Assembly (NCBI RefSeq): GCF_024345855.1
Contig: NZ_JAGQBX010000005.1
Coordinates: 1 to 64,000 of the forward strand
Length of the DNA stretch: 64,000 nucleotides
Direction of reading: 5' to 3'
From: Synechococcus sp. GreenBA-s
GTDB taxonomy: Bacteria; Cyanobacteriota; Cyanobacteriia; PCC-6307; Cyanobiaceae
Under the pieces are notes generated by a model. That model worked only from the letters and a program-made list of their open reading frames with translations. It was not told the DNA's origin and did no database searches. Of this stretch, positions 14,719 through 26,269 are shown piece after piece (within the stretch, counting starts at the first letter, position 1; each line of letters starts with the position of its first letter). The position numbers were made by a program, and so were the translations under genes.

Positions 14719-16095
14719 ATGGGCAGTCTTCCGATCAAACGTCGATGGTTCTGGAATCCGGCGGTGGAGGGAATCCTGTTTGCCCTCGCCTGGCTGGCAA
14801 TCACCAACGTCACCATCTACTTCATCTACGTGCGGGCGGTGGAAGCGGTGAAGGAACAGATCCGTGAGGGGCTGTTGCGCAATGTGAGCGCAGCCGCCAC
14901 CGTGATCGATGGCGATCAGCACCGGACGTTCACCTCCAAGGCTTCCAAGAACGATCCGACCTATCAGAGCTTCATCCAACGCCTGGAGCGGCTGCGCCGG
15001 GCCTCGCAAGACGTCCGCTATGCGTACACCAACATCCTCAAGGATGGAAAGGTGTACTTCATCGCCAACGGCAGCCTCCAGAACGACAACGACAAGGACG
15101 GCCGCCCCGATGAGGCGCCGCAGCTGATGGATCCCTATCCCGATGCCGGCCAGGCTCTGCTCGAGGCCCTGCGCCTCCACAAGCCCACCGTCGATCGCGA
15201 GCCCTACACCGACGCCTGGGGCACCTTCTACAGCGCCTACGCCCCCTTCAAGGATTCCAAGGGCCGGTTCGTCGGCACCCTCGGCATGGATCTCGAGCTG
15301 GTCACCTTGAAGGCGCGGCTGGTGCCGATCGGCATTGCGGCCCAGCGGGCAGCCTTCACCTCCGGCATCCTGGCGTTCCTGTTCGGAACCGCCGTCTGGT
15401 ATTTCCGCAGCCGCAACAGCATCCTGGAGGTCCAGCGCCGCAAGGGCCTGGACCGGATCGGCACGCTGGAATCGGAGCGCAGCCAGGAGCGCACCGCTGC
15501 CGCGATCCAGCTGGAGGCTGTGGCTTCCAGGATTCACGAGACAACGGCCCCTGAGCTCGGCGTGGCACCGGCCGGCCAGGCGCGCACCTACGCGACGGCC
15601 CTGAGGCGATACGCCCTCGCCAGGCAGGGGCTGCGATCCAGCCATGGCGAAAACTTCGATCCGGCCCAGCAGATCCGATCGGCTCTGCCGATGGAGATCC
15701 CTGTCGAGATCTGCCGCGACGTTCCCGCCAGGCTGTTCGGTGACCCCGGTGAAATGACGGAGATCCTTCAATCCCTGTGTTTCAATCCCTTCAGCAACAC
15801 GATTCTGGGATCGTTACAGCAGGTCAGTCTTGAGGCAAGCCGCGAACAGCTCAACAGTCTGGATCTTGTGGTCACGCTGCGCTTCTGCGGGGCCCTGGAG
15901 GGTCGCAGCAGTGGCGGAAGCCTGATCCAGGACCCGGACCACCCCGAGCACGTGTTCGATGAGAACTCCCTGCAGTTCGCCACCTGCTGCGAACAGGTCC
16001 GCGCCCTGGGGGGCAGCCTCTCCCACGTTCAGGATGGGGAAGACGTAGAGCTTGTTCGGCTGAGTCTGCCCTTCGAGAAGTTCCGGGAAACCTGA
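14719..16095 (+). CDS. Cache-domain membrane receptor with degenerate histidine-kinase-like module
   Basis: In this 458-aa protein, residues 16-38 are a membrane helix and ~40-200 an extracytoplasmic Cache/PDC sensor (IDGDQHRTF, DVRYAYT, DNDKDGRPDEAP, VDREPYTDAWGTFYSAYAPFKDSKG and LGMDLE). A second helix lies at ~210-230. Residues ~290-458 resemble a kinase ATPase domain (LFGDPGEMTEILQSLCFNP and a final ALGGSLSHV plus LPF), but there is no phospho-accepting His box. The N-box Asn-Ala and the DxGxG loop are replaced (CFNPFSN, FCGALEG). It may be a pseudokinase receptor. It starts 2 bases after the decarboxylase and ends 3 bases before the MFS gene. The Cache ligand may be an amine or amino acid. 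Confidence 0.75.
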   Translation: MGSLPIKRRWFWNPAVEGILFALAWLAITNVTIYFIYVRAVEAVKEQIREGLLRNVSAAATVIDGDQHRTFTSKASKNDPTYQSFIQRLERLRRASQDVRYAYTNILKDGKVYFIANGSLQNDNDKDGRPDEAPQLMDPYPDAGQALLEALRLHKPTVDREPYTDAWGTFYSAYAPFKDSKGRFVGTLGMDLELVTLKARLVPIGIAAQRAAFTSGILAFLFGTAVWYFRSRNSILEVQRRKGLDRIGTLESERSQERTAAAIQLEAVASRIHETTAPELGVAPAGQARTYATALRRYALARQGLRSSHGENFDPAQQIRSALPMEIPVEICRDVPARLFGDPGEMTEILQSLCFNPFSNTILGSLQQVSLEASREQLNSLDLVVTLRFCGALEGRSSGGSLIQDPDHPEHVFDENSLQFATCCEQVRALGGSLSHVQDGEDVELVRLSLPFEKFRET

Positions 16096-16098
16096 ACC

Positions 16099-17277
16099 AT
16101 GGCGCAGGCAAACCAGGCCACGGATAGCAGAGGAACGCTGGTGGCGGTGGCGGCCCTGGTCCTCGCCACGGCGGTTGTACAGGCGGCGGTTGGCTTCAAC
16201 ACCGTGCTCTTCCCGGTGCGCCTTGAGGCCTACGGGTTCAGCAAGGGTCTGATCGGCCTCTGCCTGGCCTTCGAGATGGGAGCGGTGGTGGCGATCGTCT
16301 CCTCGATCGACTGGATCCTCGCCCGTCTGGGCCTCGTGGGCACCATGGCCCTGGCGACCGGTGTACGCCTGGCCGTGCTGCTGCTGCTCCCCGGCAGCAA
16401 CAGCCTGCCGCTCTGGTGCCTGGGGGTGTTCTGCTTCGGCATCGGCACGTACCTGTGCCTGATCTCGCTGCAGACCTGGGTGAACGCCGTGCCCCTGGGC
16501 CGCCTGCGCGGTGTGGTGAGCGGCTGCTACAGCTCTGCCCTGTCGCTGGGTACCGCCAGCGGGCCGATCCTGTTCAACCAAGTGGGATCGGCGGCAGGCA
16601 GCCAGGCCTTTCAGGCCAACATGCTGATCGTGGTCCTCGCCCTTCTCCTTGTTGTTCCGTTCCTGAATCGGCAGCCGCGGATCGCCAGCCAGGGCCGCCT
16701 GCGCCTGGGTTACGCCATCCGCATGGCGAAGGTGCCGATGCTCTCCTCCTTTGTCGGAGGCGTCACGTTCTTCGGCCTGCCGGCATTCCTGACGCTTTAC
16801 GGGATGATGAACGGTCTCTCGGTGCAGCGCGCCTCGTTGCTGCTGACGGCCTTCATGCTCGGCTCTGTGAGCCTGGGGCTGCTGATTTCCAGCCTCTCGG
16901 ATCGCATCAACCGCACCCTGCTGACGATTCTCTGCGTGCTGGTCGGCGTGGTCTGCGCTGTCTATCTGCCACTGGGCATCTACAACTACGGCATCGCCCT
17001 GGGCCTGCTGTTTGTCTGGGGAGGAGCTGCAGGAGGCATCTACGCCACGGGCCTGGCCACGGTGGCCGATCTGTTCAGGCAGGAGGATCAGGTCTCCGCC
17101 AATGTGGCCTACTCCATTCTGGACAATGTGGGCGGCATCTTCGGCGTGCTGCTGATCGGTGCGCTGATGGGAGCAGGCATCGCCGATGGCATCGTGTATG
17201 TGATTGTACTGACCGCCTTGAGCTATTTCATCTACTGCCTGGCCCAACTTCTGCACAACCCAGACCATGCGATCTGA
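16099..17277 (+). CDS. MFS transporter
   Basis: This 392-aa protein has twelve predicted membrane helices in two halves joined by a short loop (~residues 192-210, LNRQPRIASQGRLR). Features typical of MFS carriers are the first-helix FNTVLFPVRLEAYGFSKGLIGLC, the glycine-rich helices and GRLRGVVSGCYSSALSLGTASGP. The substrate cannot be read from sequence. Tight spacing after the decarboxylase and Cache genes suggests export of the amine or exchange of amino acid for amine. The next gene, the ion channel, begins 75 bases later on the same strand. Confidence 0.85.
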   Translation: MAQANQATDSRGTLVAVAALVLATAVVQAAVGFNTVLFPVRLEAYGFSKGLIGLCLAFEMGAVVAIVSSIDWILARLGLVGTMALATGVRLAVLLLLPGSNSLPLWCLGVFCFGIGTYLCLISLQTWVNAVPLGRLRGVVSGCYSSALSLGTASGPILFNQVGSAAGSQAFQANMLIVVLALLLVVPFLNRQPRIASQGRLRLGYAIRMAKVPMLSSFVGGVTFFGLPAFLTLYGMMNGLSVQRASLLLTAFMLGSVSLGLLISSLSDRINRTLLTILCVLVGVVCAVYLPLGIYNYGIALGLLFVWGGAAGGIYATGLATVADLFRQEDQVSANVAYSILDNVGGIFGVLLIGALMGAGIADGIVYVIVLTALSYFIYCLAQLLHNPDHAI

Positions 17278-17352
17278 CCGCTCAGGCACAGGCAACCAGC
17301 AACGACACCCAGGACAACTCTGCTGCGTTCTCCACCGCAAGCCCAACCGTCG

Positions 17353-18603
17353 ATGAACCCACAAGAGCCACGCCGCAGAGTGCGACAACGCACCAGCCTG
17401 CAGAAGCCCTGGAACCTTTCAGCCCTGCTGATGGCGATCATCGCCATCGGCCTGATGCTCCTGGCCGTTCTGACGACGGATAAACCCAGCACGAAAACGG
17501 GCGACTACCTCGAGCTCTCAGGCAGCAACAGCCAAGCGATCATTCAGCGCAAGAAAGGCCTCAGCCAACTCCTGAAACGCGACCACAACGGCTATCAGCG
17601 ATCCGGCACGGGCAAAGCGGGCCCCACCGAGCCGGGTGCGATGAAAGTCAAGATGGGGATTTATGCCATGAACAACTATGGCGTCAATCTCCAGGTACCC
17701 TCCTTCGAGAGTTCAGGCTATTGGTGGCTCAAGTGGGACGATGATCTCCAGACCTACCTGACCCAGAACGACCTCAAGATCTGGAAGGTTCTGACACCCG
17801 TCAACCTGCTGGACATTCCCCAGTCCGCCGATTCAGTGTTTGTCCCCACCGGCAAGGACGAACCGATCCGCATGAAGGATGGCAGCTGGTATATGACAGG
17901 GGCCTACAGCGGCATCTTCTTCATTGATCGCAGCGACTTCCGCCGCCACCCCTTCACGACCCTCAGCCTTCCGATCATGATCGAGGCAGACGATATCGTG
18001 CTGAGCAATAACAAACTGCAGATCGTGCCCGATGTACAGGGAAGCGGCATCGGCCAGTTCATTGACGCCAACTCAGGATGGGTCAACCAGGGCTGGACGC
18101 TGGCATCCTACAAACACCATTACGACACTGATTTCGGCTTTGGCGAAGGCGCCTCGGACTACAGCCAGCTGGTGTTCGAAGTGAAGTATGCCTCCAGCAG
18201 CTGGTCAGCTTTCTGGAAAGTGCTGGTGCCACTGCTGATCGTGATGGCCATGATCGCTGGCGCCACAAAACTGGATACCACGCATTACGACGTTCGCCTC
18301 ACGCTGCCCGTCACCGTGCTGCTGACCCTGGTGTTCCTGCAACAGACGCACGACAGCGATCTACCACGACTTCCCTATCTCACCTTCCTGGATGAAGTCT
18401 ATGTCGTTGCCTACATCCTCACCCTTGGGGCCTTTGTCATGATGCTCTGGGCCTGTCGGCGCTACTACAAGGCGCTGCAAATCAAAGACCCGCTCGAGCA
18501 AGAGCTGGAAATGAAAAAGCTGGACAAGTCAGACGATTACTGGCCCACCTATGTGATCGGCGCAGGCATCATCTCGTTGACCATCAGCTGGTTTACGGGG
18601 TGA
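17353..18603 (+). CDS. Pentameric ligand-gated ion channel (prokaryotic Cys-loop-like)
   Basis: This is a 416-aa channel subunit. Residues 22-41 are a signal/anchor helix. The extracellular beta-sandwich (~95-285) has the strand MKVKMGIYAMNNYGVNL, the family motif YWWLKWDDDLQ (124-133) and the loop DFRRHPFTTLSLPIMIE, which corresponds to the FPFD loop with the Asp replaced by Thr. Four helices follow: M1 ~287-305, M2 ~313-333 (RLTLPVTVLLTLVFLQQ), M3 ~345-368 and M4 ~399-414. The M2-M3 link DLPRLPYLTFLDE is diagnostic. No Cys-loop cysteines are present, as in other prokaryotic members. Adjacency to an amine-producing decarboxylase suggests an amine ligand, which is inference. Confidence 0.88.
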   Translation: MNPQEPRRRVRQRTSLQKPWNLSALLMAIIAIGLMLLAVLTTDKPSTKTGDYLELSGSNSQAIIQRKKGLSQLLKRDHNGYQRSGTGKAGPTEPGAMKVKMGIYAMNNYGVNLQVPSFESSGYWWLKWDDDLQTYLTQNDLKIWKVLTPVNLLDIPQSADSVFVPTGKDEPIRMKDGSWYMTGAYSGIFFIDRSDFRRHPFTTLSLPIMIEADDIVLSNNKLQIVPDVQGSGIGQFIDANSGWVNQGWTLASYKHHYDTDFGFGEGASDYSQLVFEVKYASSSWSAFWKVLVPLLIVMAMIAGATKLDTTHYDVRLTLPVTVLLTLVFLQQTHDSDLPRLPYLTFLDEVYVVAYILTLGAFVMMLWACRRYYKALQIKDPLEQELEMKKLDKSDDYWPTYVIGAGIISLTISWFTG

Positions 18604-18608
18604 TCAAG

Positions 18609-18650
18609 ACAGTGGATGACAGACAGTGGATGACAGACAGCGGATGGCAG
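18609..18650. repeat. Three tandem 14-bp repeats after the channel gene
   Basis: ACAGTGGATGACAG is repeated exactly at 18609-18622 and 18623-18636, then as ACAGCGGATGGCAG at 18637-18650. The array begins 6 bases after the channel stop and runs into the hairpin at 18642-18670. It may have arisen by slippage at the edge of an inserted segment. Confidence 0.7.
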
Positions 18651-18670
18651 CGCCGAACAGGCTGCCATCC
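18642..18670. terminator. Perfect 10-bp hairpin between convergent genes
   Basis: GGATGGCAGC (18642-18651) pairs exactly with GCTGCCATCC (18661-18670) around a 9-base loop. It sits between the stop of the channel gene and the stop of the convergent DUF3386 gene. No T-tract follows, so it is a probable but unproven transcription end for the four-gene locus. Confidence 0.5.
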
Positions 18671-18699
18671 AGAGGGAGAGTGCTGCAGGGGCAGGGGCC

Positions 18700-19392
18700 T
18701 CAGACCAGGGGCGCGAGCTCCTCGAAGCGGAACGCCTGGCGGCCGGCGGGGGTATCGCCGTGGGCCTCCGTCTCCACCACCCGCTCGCTGAGCACCCAGG
18801 GGCCGGCCTCGGCCAGGGGCACGAAGGTGTCGGTGAAGCGGCTCTTGCCGCCCTTGGCGGCGCCGGTGGCGGGATCGGCGTACTGGCTGGTGTAGGTGTG
18901 GCTGAGGTAGCCGGCACCAGTGTCGGTGGTGGATTCGGTGAAGATCGTCACCACGGTGCCGTGGATATGGCGGTGCACCATCGTCACCACATCGCCCTTG
19001 ATGCGGTAGCGATCGCCGGCGTTCTTGCCGCCCACGATCACCTCGGTTCCCACCGCATCGGTGTCACCGGCGGTGAAGGTGTTCTCGCCGTGGGTCTGCT
19101 CGAAGCTGCGGCGCACCCGGTGGATCGCCACCTCCCAGAGCTGGGAGGCCACGGCCTTGTGGATCTCGGCGTCGTCGATGCCCTCCACGGTGGCCTTGAG
19201 GTCAGCGCCCACCTGGAAGCGGCCCTCCACCCGGCGGTCGTCCTGCTCCCACACGGCCCGGCCCTGGTAGCCGCCGAAGCCCGGATCCCAGGTGTAGCGG
19301 TTCGCGTAGGCGGCGCGGAAGGCCGTGGTGCAGTCGGCCCCGGGGGCGATGGCGCTGCTGGGGGCGGTCGGATGGCCGATCGAGATGGGCAT
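18700..19392 (-). CDS. DUF3386-family cyanobacterial protein
   Basis: This 230-aa protein begins its conserved part with AFRAAYANRYTWDPGFGGYQGRAVWE, the hallmark of DUF3386, followed by RVEGRFQVGADLKATVEG and the strand-rich KGDVVTMVHRHIHGTVVTIF. No catalytic motif is evident; the family is found in cyanobacteria and plants and its role is unknown. The ATG at 19392 (MPISIGHP) is preferred over the longer frame. It is not linked to the channel locus, since it converges on it. Confidence 0.82.
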   Translation of the reverse strand: MPISIGHPTAPSSAIAPGADCTTAFRAAYANRYTWDPGFGGYQGRAVWEQDDRRVEGRFQVGADLKATVEGIDDAEIHKAVASQLWEVAIHRVRRSFEQTHGENTFTAGDTDAVGTEVIVGGKNAGDRYRIKGDVVTMVHRHIHGTVVTIFTESTTDTGAGYLSHTYTSQYADPATGAAKGGKSRFTDTFVPLAEAGPWVLSERVVETEAHGDTPAGRQAFRFEELAPLV

Positions 19393-19456
19393 GGGGAAGG
19401 GCTGGGGGCAGGCTGCCTCCAACCCTAAGCAGCGCCAGGACTCAGAGGCTGCCGCC

Positions 19457-22762
<3,306 letters not shown>

Positions 22763-22891
22763 GGGCGGGGGGATGGCGGCCAAACCTGGCTAGCCTCTCA
22801 CGCGCCGTCTCGGCCCACCGTTCAGCCAGGGCCAAGGGTGCTGGCTGCGGTGGCTAGTGTTGACACCACGACCAAGCCCTCCACCACCTCC

Positions 22892-23527
22892 ATGAGCGAA
22901 CTCCAGCGCCTGAAGGGGCTGCTGCCCCCGGAAATGCAGAGCTGGGTGTTCGTGGAAGCCGCCGCCTCCGCCGATCCCCCGCTGATCACCATCGAGGAGA
23001 TCGGCCGCGATGAGGTGGAGATCCAGGTGGACCTGGAGAAGTGGGACCAACTGGCCCTGGACCACCGCAACCTGCTCTTCTGGCACGAGGTGGGCCGCAT
23101 CCAGAACGACGCGGTGCCCCGCGACGGGTGGGAGATGGCGGCCCTGGCCATCGGCCTCGGCGGCGCCATCGGCGAGCTGTGGGTGCAGGACGGCCTGCTG
23201 CTGGTGATGGCCCTCGGGCTCTCGGGCTTCGCCGGCTACCGCCTCTATCTCAAGAACAACTCCGAGAAGCGCCTCCAGGACGCGATCACGGCCGACGAGC
23301 GGGCGATCGATCTGGCCTGCCGCTTCGGGTACACCCTCCCCAACGCCTACAAGAGCCTGGGCGGCGCCCTCAAGGAGCTGGTGGAGCAGACCCGCAAGAA
23401 GAAGAAACGGGCCTTCTACGAAGACCGGCTGGAGGCGCTGCGCAAGAGTGCCGGCAAGGCCCGGGCCGAGATGGCCCAGCAACAGGGGTCCCGTCAATCC
23501 GTGAGCAGCGAGAACGTCTATGGCTGA
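22892..23527 (+). CDS. DUF3318-family membrane protein
   Basis: This 211-aa protein is conserved in cyanobacteria: LKGLLPPEMQSWV at the N-terminus, IEEIGRDEVEIQVDLEKWDQLALD, HRNLLFWHEVGRIQND, then two adjacent membrane helices (~residues 85-125, AALAIGLGGAIGELWVQDGLLLVMALGLSG region). A basic helical C-terminal part follows (KKKKRAFYEDRLEALRKSAGKARAEM). Function unknown. It overlaps the rsfS start by 8 bases, so the two are in one transcript with the genes that follow. Confidence 0.88.
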   Translation: MSELQRLKGLLPPEMQSWVFVEAAASADPPLITIEEIGRDEVEIQVDLEKWDQLALDHRNLLFWHEVGRIQNDAVPRDGWEMAALAIGLGGAIGELWVQDGLLLVMALGLSGFAGYRLYLKNNSEKRLQDAITADERAIDLACRFGYTLPNAYKSLGGALKELVEQTRKKKKRAFYEDRLEALRKSAGKARAEMAQQQGSRQSVSSENVYG

Positions 23528-23993
23528 GGCCAGCACATCCGGGACCAGCCCCTCCCAGGCCAGCGGCCCAGGGGTCCCCAGCGCCAAGCCCAGCCCCGAC
23601 CCCAGCCGCCCCCGCCTCGATCCCAACGACAGCAAGGCCCTGGCCCTGCTGGCGGCCGAGGCCTGCGACGACCGCAAGGCCGCCGACATCGTGCTGATCC
23701 GGGTGGAGGAGATCTCCTCGATCGCCGACTGGTTCGTGATCGCCAGCGGCTTCTCCGACGTGCAGGTGCGCGCCATCGCCCGCTCGGTGGAGGACAAGGT
23801 GGAGGAGGCCAGCGGCCGGCTGCCGCTGCGCAAGGAGGGCCAGACCGAGGGCCGCTGGGTGCTGCTCGATTACGGCGAGGTGATCGTGCACGCCCTCACC
23901 CCCGATGAGCGCAGCTACTACGACCTGGAGTCCTTCTGGGGCCACGGCGAAAAGGAGACCTACCTAGGCTCGGCCCCAGACGCGCCGGCCTGA
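23520..23993 (+). CDS. rsfS: Ribosomal silencing factor RsfS
   Basis: This 157-aa protein binds ribosomal protein uL14 on the 50S subunit and blocks subunit joining when nutrients are short. The family core is clear: ALLAAEACDDRKAADIVLIRVEEISSIADWFVIASGFSDVQVRAIA, then EGRWVLLDYGEVIVHALTPDERSYYDLESFWG. The first 35 residues are a Ser/Pro-rich extension. It overlaps the DUF3318 gene by 8 bases and ends 13 bases before the CGLD27-like gene. Confidence 0.95.
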   Translation: MAEASTSGTSPSQASGPGVPSAKPSPDPSRPRLDPNDSKALALLAAEACDDRKAADIVLIRVEEISSIADWFVIASGFSDVQVRAIARSVEDKVEEASGRLPLRKEGQTEGRWVLLDYGEVIVHALTPDERSYYDLESFWGHGEKETYLGSAPDAPA

Positions 23994-24006
23994 GGGCCGA
24001 GACCCC

Positions 24007-24531
24007 ATGGCCGCTCCTGGTCCCCCCGATCCCGGTGCGGTGGCGACGGCGGCCTGCCCGGTGCCACCGGCCCAGCGGCCCCTGGAGCAGTACCGCGAGC
24101 TGGCGAATTCCTGGTTCTTCGCCTGGCCCCACGCCAGCTTCGCGAGCCTGCTGCGGCCGCTGGCCGTGTGTTGGCTGCTGCTGCTGCCCGGGGCCTGGCT
24201 GGTGGCCAGCGGCAGCGTGGCCCTGCGCCACGATCCGCCGCGGCTGGTGGCGGCCGGTGCCGTGGCGGCCCTGGTGCTGCCGCTGCTGCTGCTGACGCGC
24301 CAGTGGCTGGGCTGGACCAGCATCCAGCGCCGCCTGGTGGCCACGGCGGTGGAGTACGAGGAATCGGGCTGGTACGACGGCCAGGTGTGGGAGAAACCCC
24401 TGGCCTGGCGGGAGCAGGACCTGCTGGTGGCCACCCACCAGGTGCGGCCGGTGCTGGAGCGCCTGCAGCGGGCCCTGGCGATCGCCGCCGTGCTGCTCCT
24501 GGCCGGGGCGAGCCTCTGTCAGGCTCTCTGA
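24007..24531 (+). CDS. CGLD27-like membrane protein (DUF1230)
   Basis: This 174-aa protein has the conserved PLEQYRELANSWFFAW motif (~residues 25-40) of CGLD27/DUF1230, a family kept in cyanobacteria and chloroplasts of green algae and plants. Two or three membrane helices follow (~45-65, ~75-95 and ~155-172), with the loop WTSIQRRLVATAVEYEESGWYDGQVWEKP between them. The role is not firmly known; plant homologues are tied to photosynthesis or iron status. It is co-directional with rsfS and the asparaginase gene. Confidence 0.87.
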   Translation: MAAPGPPDPGAVATAACPVPPAQRPLEQYRELANSWFFAWPHASFASLLRPLAVCWLLLLPGAWLVASGSVALRHDPPRLVAAGAVAALVLPLLLLTRQWLGWTSIQRRLVATAVEYEESGWYDGQVWEKPLAWREQDLLVATHQVRPVLERLQRALAIAAVLLLAGASLCQAL

Positions 24532-24547
24532 GCCAGCCACCGCGGCG

Positions 24548-25528
24548 ATGACCTTCTCCAGCAGCTTCGGCTCCCCCCAGCGCCCCGGAGTGCCGCCACT
24601 GGAGGTGCGCCTGCGCCGCAACGGCATCACCGAATCGGTGCACCGGGTGCATGCGGTGGTGTGCGACCAGCGGGGCCGGGTGCTGATGCGCGCCGGTGAT
24701 CCCCAGAAGCTGAGCTTCATCCGCTCGGCCCTCAAGCCCTTCCAGGCCCAGGTGTTCGTGGGCAGCGGCACGGCCGATGCCGCCGGCGCCGACGACCGCG
24801 CCCTGGCCATCGCCTGCGCCTCCCACGCCGGTGAGGCCCACCAGGCCCGCGAGGCCTTCAAGATCCTCTGGCAGTCGGACCTGGAGACCGACCAGCTGCA
24901 GTGCCCGGTGCCGGCGGGCGCCAGCAGCCGGCTCGAGCACAACTGCTCCGGCAAGCACGCCGCCTTCCTGGCCACCTGCAAGCGCATGCACTGGCCGCTG
25001 GAGTCGTACCTGCAGGGGGACCATCCGCTGCAGCAGCAGGTGCTCAAGCAGGTGGGCGAGCTGCTGGGCATGCCCGGCGCCGAGCTGGTGATGGCCCGCG
25101 ACGACTGCGGCGCCCCCACCCTGCAGCTGCAGCTGGCCCAGATGGCCCTGCTGTTCGCCCACCTGGGGGCGGGCCAGCAGCCGGAGCTGGAGCGCCTCAG
25201 CCGCGCCATGCTCGCCCACCCCGATCTGGTGGCGGGCGAAGGCCGCTTCGACACGGCCCTGATGCGGGGCGGCCACGGCCAGGTGATCAGCAAGGGCGGC
25301 GCCGAGGGCATCCAGTGCCTGAGCCGCGTGGGCGAGGGGCTGGGCCTGGCGATCAAGGTGGAGGACGGCGCCAGCCGCGCCAAGCACGCCGTCGCCCTGC
25401 ACCTGCTGCGCCAGCTGGAGTGGCTCACCCCCTTCACCCTGGAGGAGCTGAGTCAGCAGTTCCTCCACCCCAACGACGCCGTGGATCTGCAGGTGAGCGG
25501 CGAGCTGCGCTTCGACGCCAGCCGCTGA
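24548..25528 (+). CDS. Asparaginase II family protein
   Basis: This 326-aa protein begins PPLEVRLRRNGITESVHRVHAVVCDQRGRVL and contains SFIRSALKPFQAQ, AIACASHAGEAHQ, the NCSGKHAAFLATC motif, MARDDCGAPTLQLQL and GGHGQVISKGGAEG. All of these belong to the thermolabile asparaginase (asparaginase II, Rhizobium-type) family that hydrolyses asparagine to aspartate. The length matches. It starts 16 bases after the CGLD27-like gene and is probably in the same transcript. Confidence 0.92.
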   Translation: MTFSSSFGSPQRPGVPPLEVRLRRNGITESVHRVHAVVCDQRGRVLMRAGDPQKLSFIRSALKPFQAQVFVGSGTADAAGADDRALAIACASHAGEAHQAREAFKILWQSDLETDQLQCPVPAGASSRLEHNCSGKHAAFLATCKRMHWPLESYLQGDHPLQQQVLKQVGELLGMPGAELVMARDDCGAPTLQLQLAQMALLFAHLGAGQQPELERLSRAMLAHPDLVAGEGRFDTALMRGGHGQVISKGGAEGIQCLSRVGEGLGLAIKVEDGASRAKHAVALHLLRQLEWLTPFTLEELSQQFLHPNDAVDLQVSGELRFDASR

Positions 25529-25537
25529 GCGGCCGGG

Positions 25538-26260
25538 CTAGCCCCCCAGGGCATCACGCTCGAACTGCTCGGCGGCGGCCGTCGTGGCGGTGCTGGCGAA
25601 CAGTCCGGCGGCAATCGCGGGGCTGATGGTGAAGGTGTCGAGGCCCTCGGCGGCCAGGCGGGCCAGATCCTGGGGCTGCCGCAGGCTGGCCACCAGCAGC
25701 CGCAGCGGCGAGCCGATCCCCGCCACGCAGCGCTGCATCGCCGCCAGTTCGGCGTGGCCATCGCGGCCCAGATCGCCGATGCGGCCCAGGTAGGGGGCGA
25801 TGTAGTCGGCGCCGAGGGCCGCGGCGAGCAGCACCTGGGCGGGCTCGTAGCAGGCGGTGAAGGTGATCGGGATGGCCTCCTCCAGCAGCTGCCGGGCCGC
25901 CAGGGCTCCGGCGCGGGTGATCGGCAGCTTCACCCAGACGCGGCGGGGAGCCAGGGCCGCCAGGGCGCGGCCGCAGGCCAGGTAGCGCTCGGCCTGGGCT
26001 TCCGGGGCCTGGGCCCCAGGCGCCTGGCCGGCGGCTGACCCGGGACCCGCGCCGATCCCGACCCAGGCCTGCAGGTGCACCTCCCGCGCCCCCAGCGCCA
26101 GGGCCCGCTCGGTGAGTGCCGCCAGGTGGTCGAGGCGGCAGGGCTGGCCGGCCCGGCGCAGCAGCGTGGGGTTGGTGGTGACGCCGTGGAAGAGGCCACT
26201 CGGCAGCCACTCCGCCCAGGCGGCGGGGTCGGCGGAGTCGAGCAGCAGACGCAGGGCCAT
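25538..26260 (-). CDS. Transaldolase / fructose-6-phosphate aldolase family protein
   Basis: This 240-aa TIM-barrel protein shows LLLDSADPAAWAEWL at the start, FHGVTTNPTLLRRAG, VWVKLPITRAGALAARQL with the Schiff-base Lys, ITFTACYEPAQVLLAAALGADYIAPYLGRIGDLG, and LDTFTISPAIAAGLF. It is a short transaldolase-like enzyme rather than the full TalB type. An Ala/Gly/Pro insert (~residues 70-90) is unusual. It ends 9 bases from the asparaginase stop (convergent) and starts 9 bases downstream of the DUF475 gene on the same strand, so the two are likely co-transcribed. Confidence 0.87.
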   Translation of the reverse strand: MALRLLLDSADPAAWAEWLPSGLFHGVTTNPTLLRRAGQPCRLDHLAALTERALALGAREVHLQAWVGIGAGPGSAAGQAPGAQAPEAQAERYLACGRALAALAPRRVWVKLPITRAGALAARQLLEEAIPITFTACYEPAQVLLAAALGADYIAPYLGRIGDLGRDGHAELAAMQRCVAGIGSPLRLLVASLRQPQDLARLAAEGLDTFTISPAIAAGLFASTATTAAAEQFERDALGG

Positions 26261-26269
26261 GGCGGTTGC

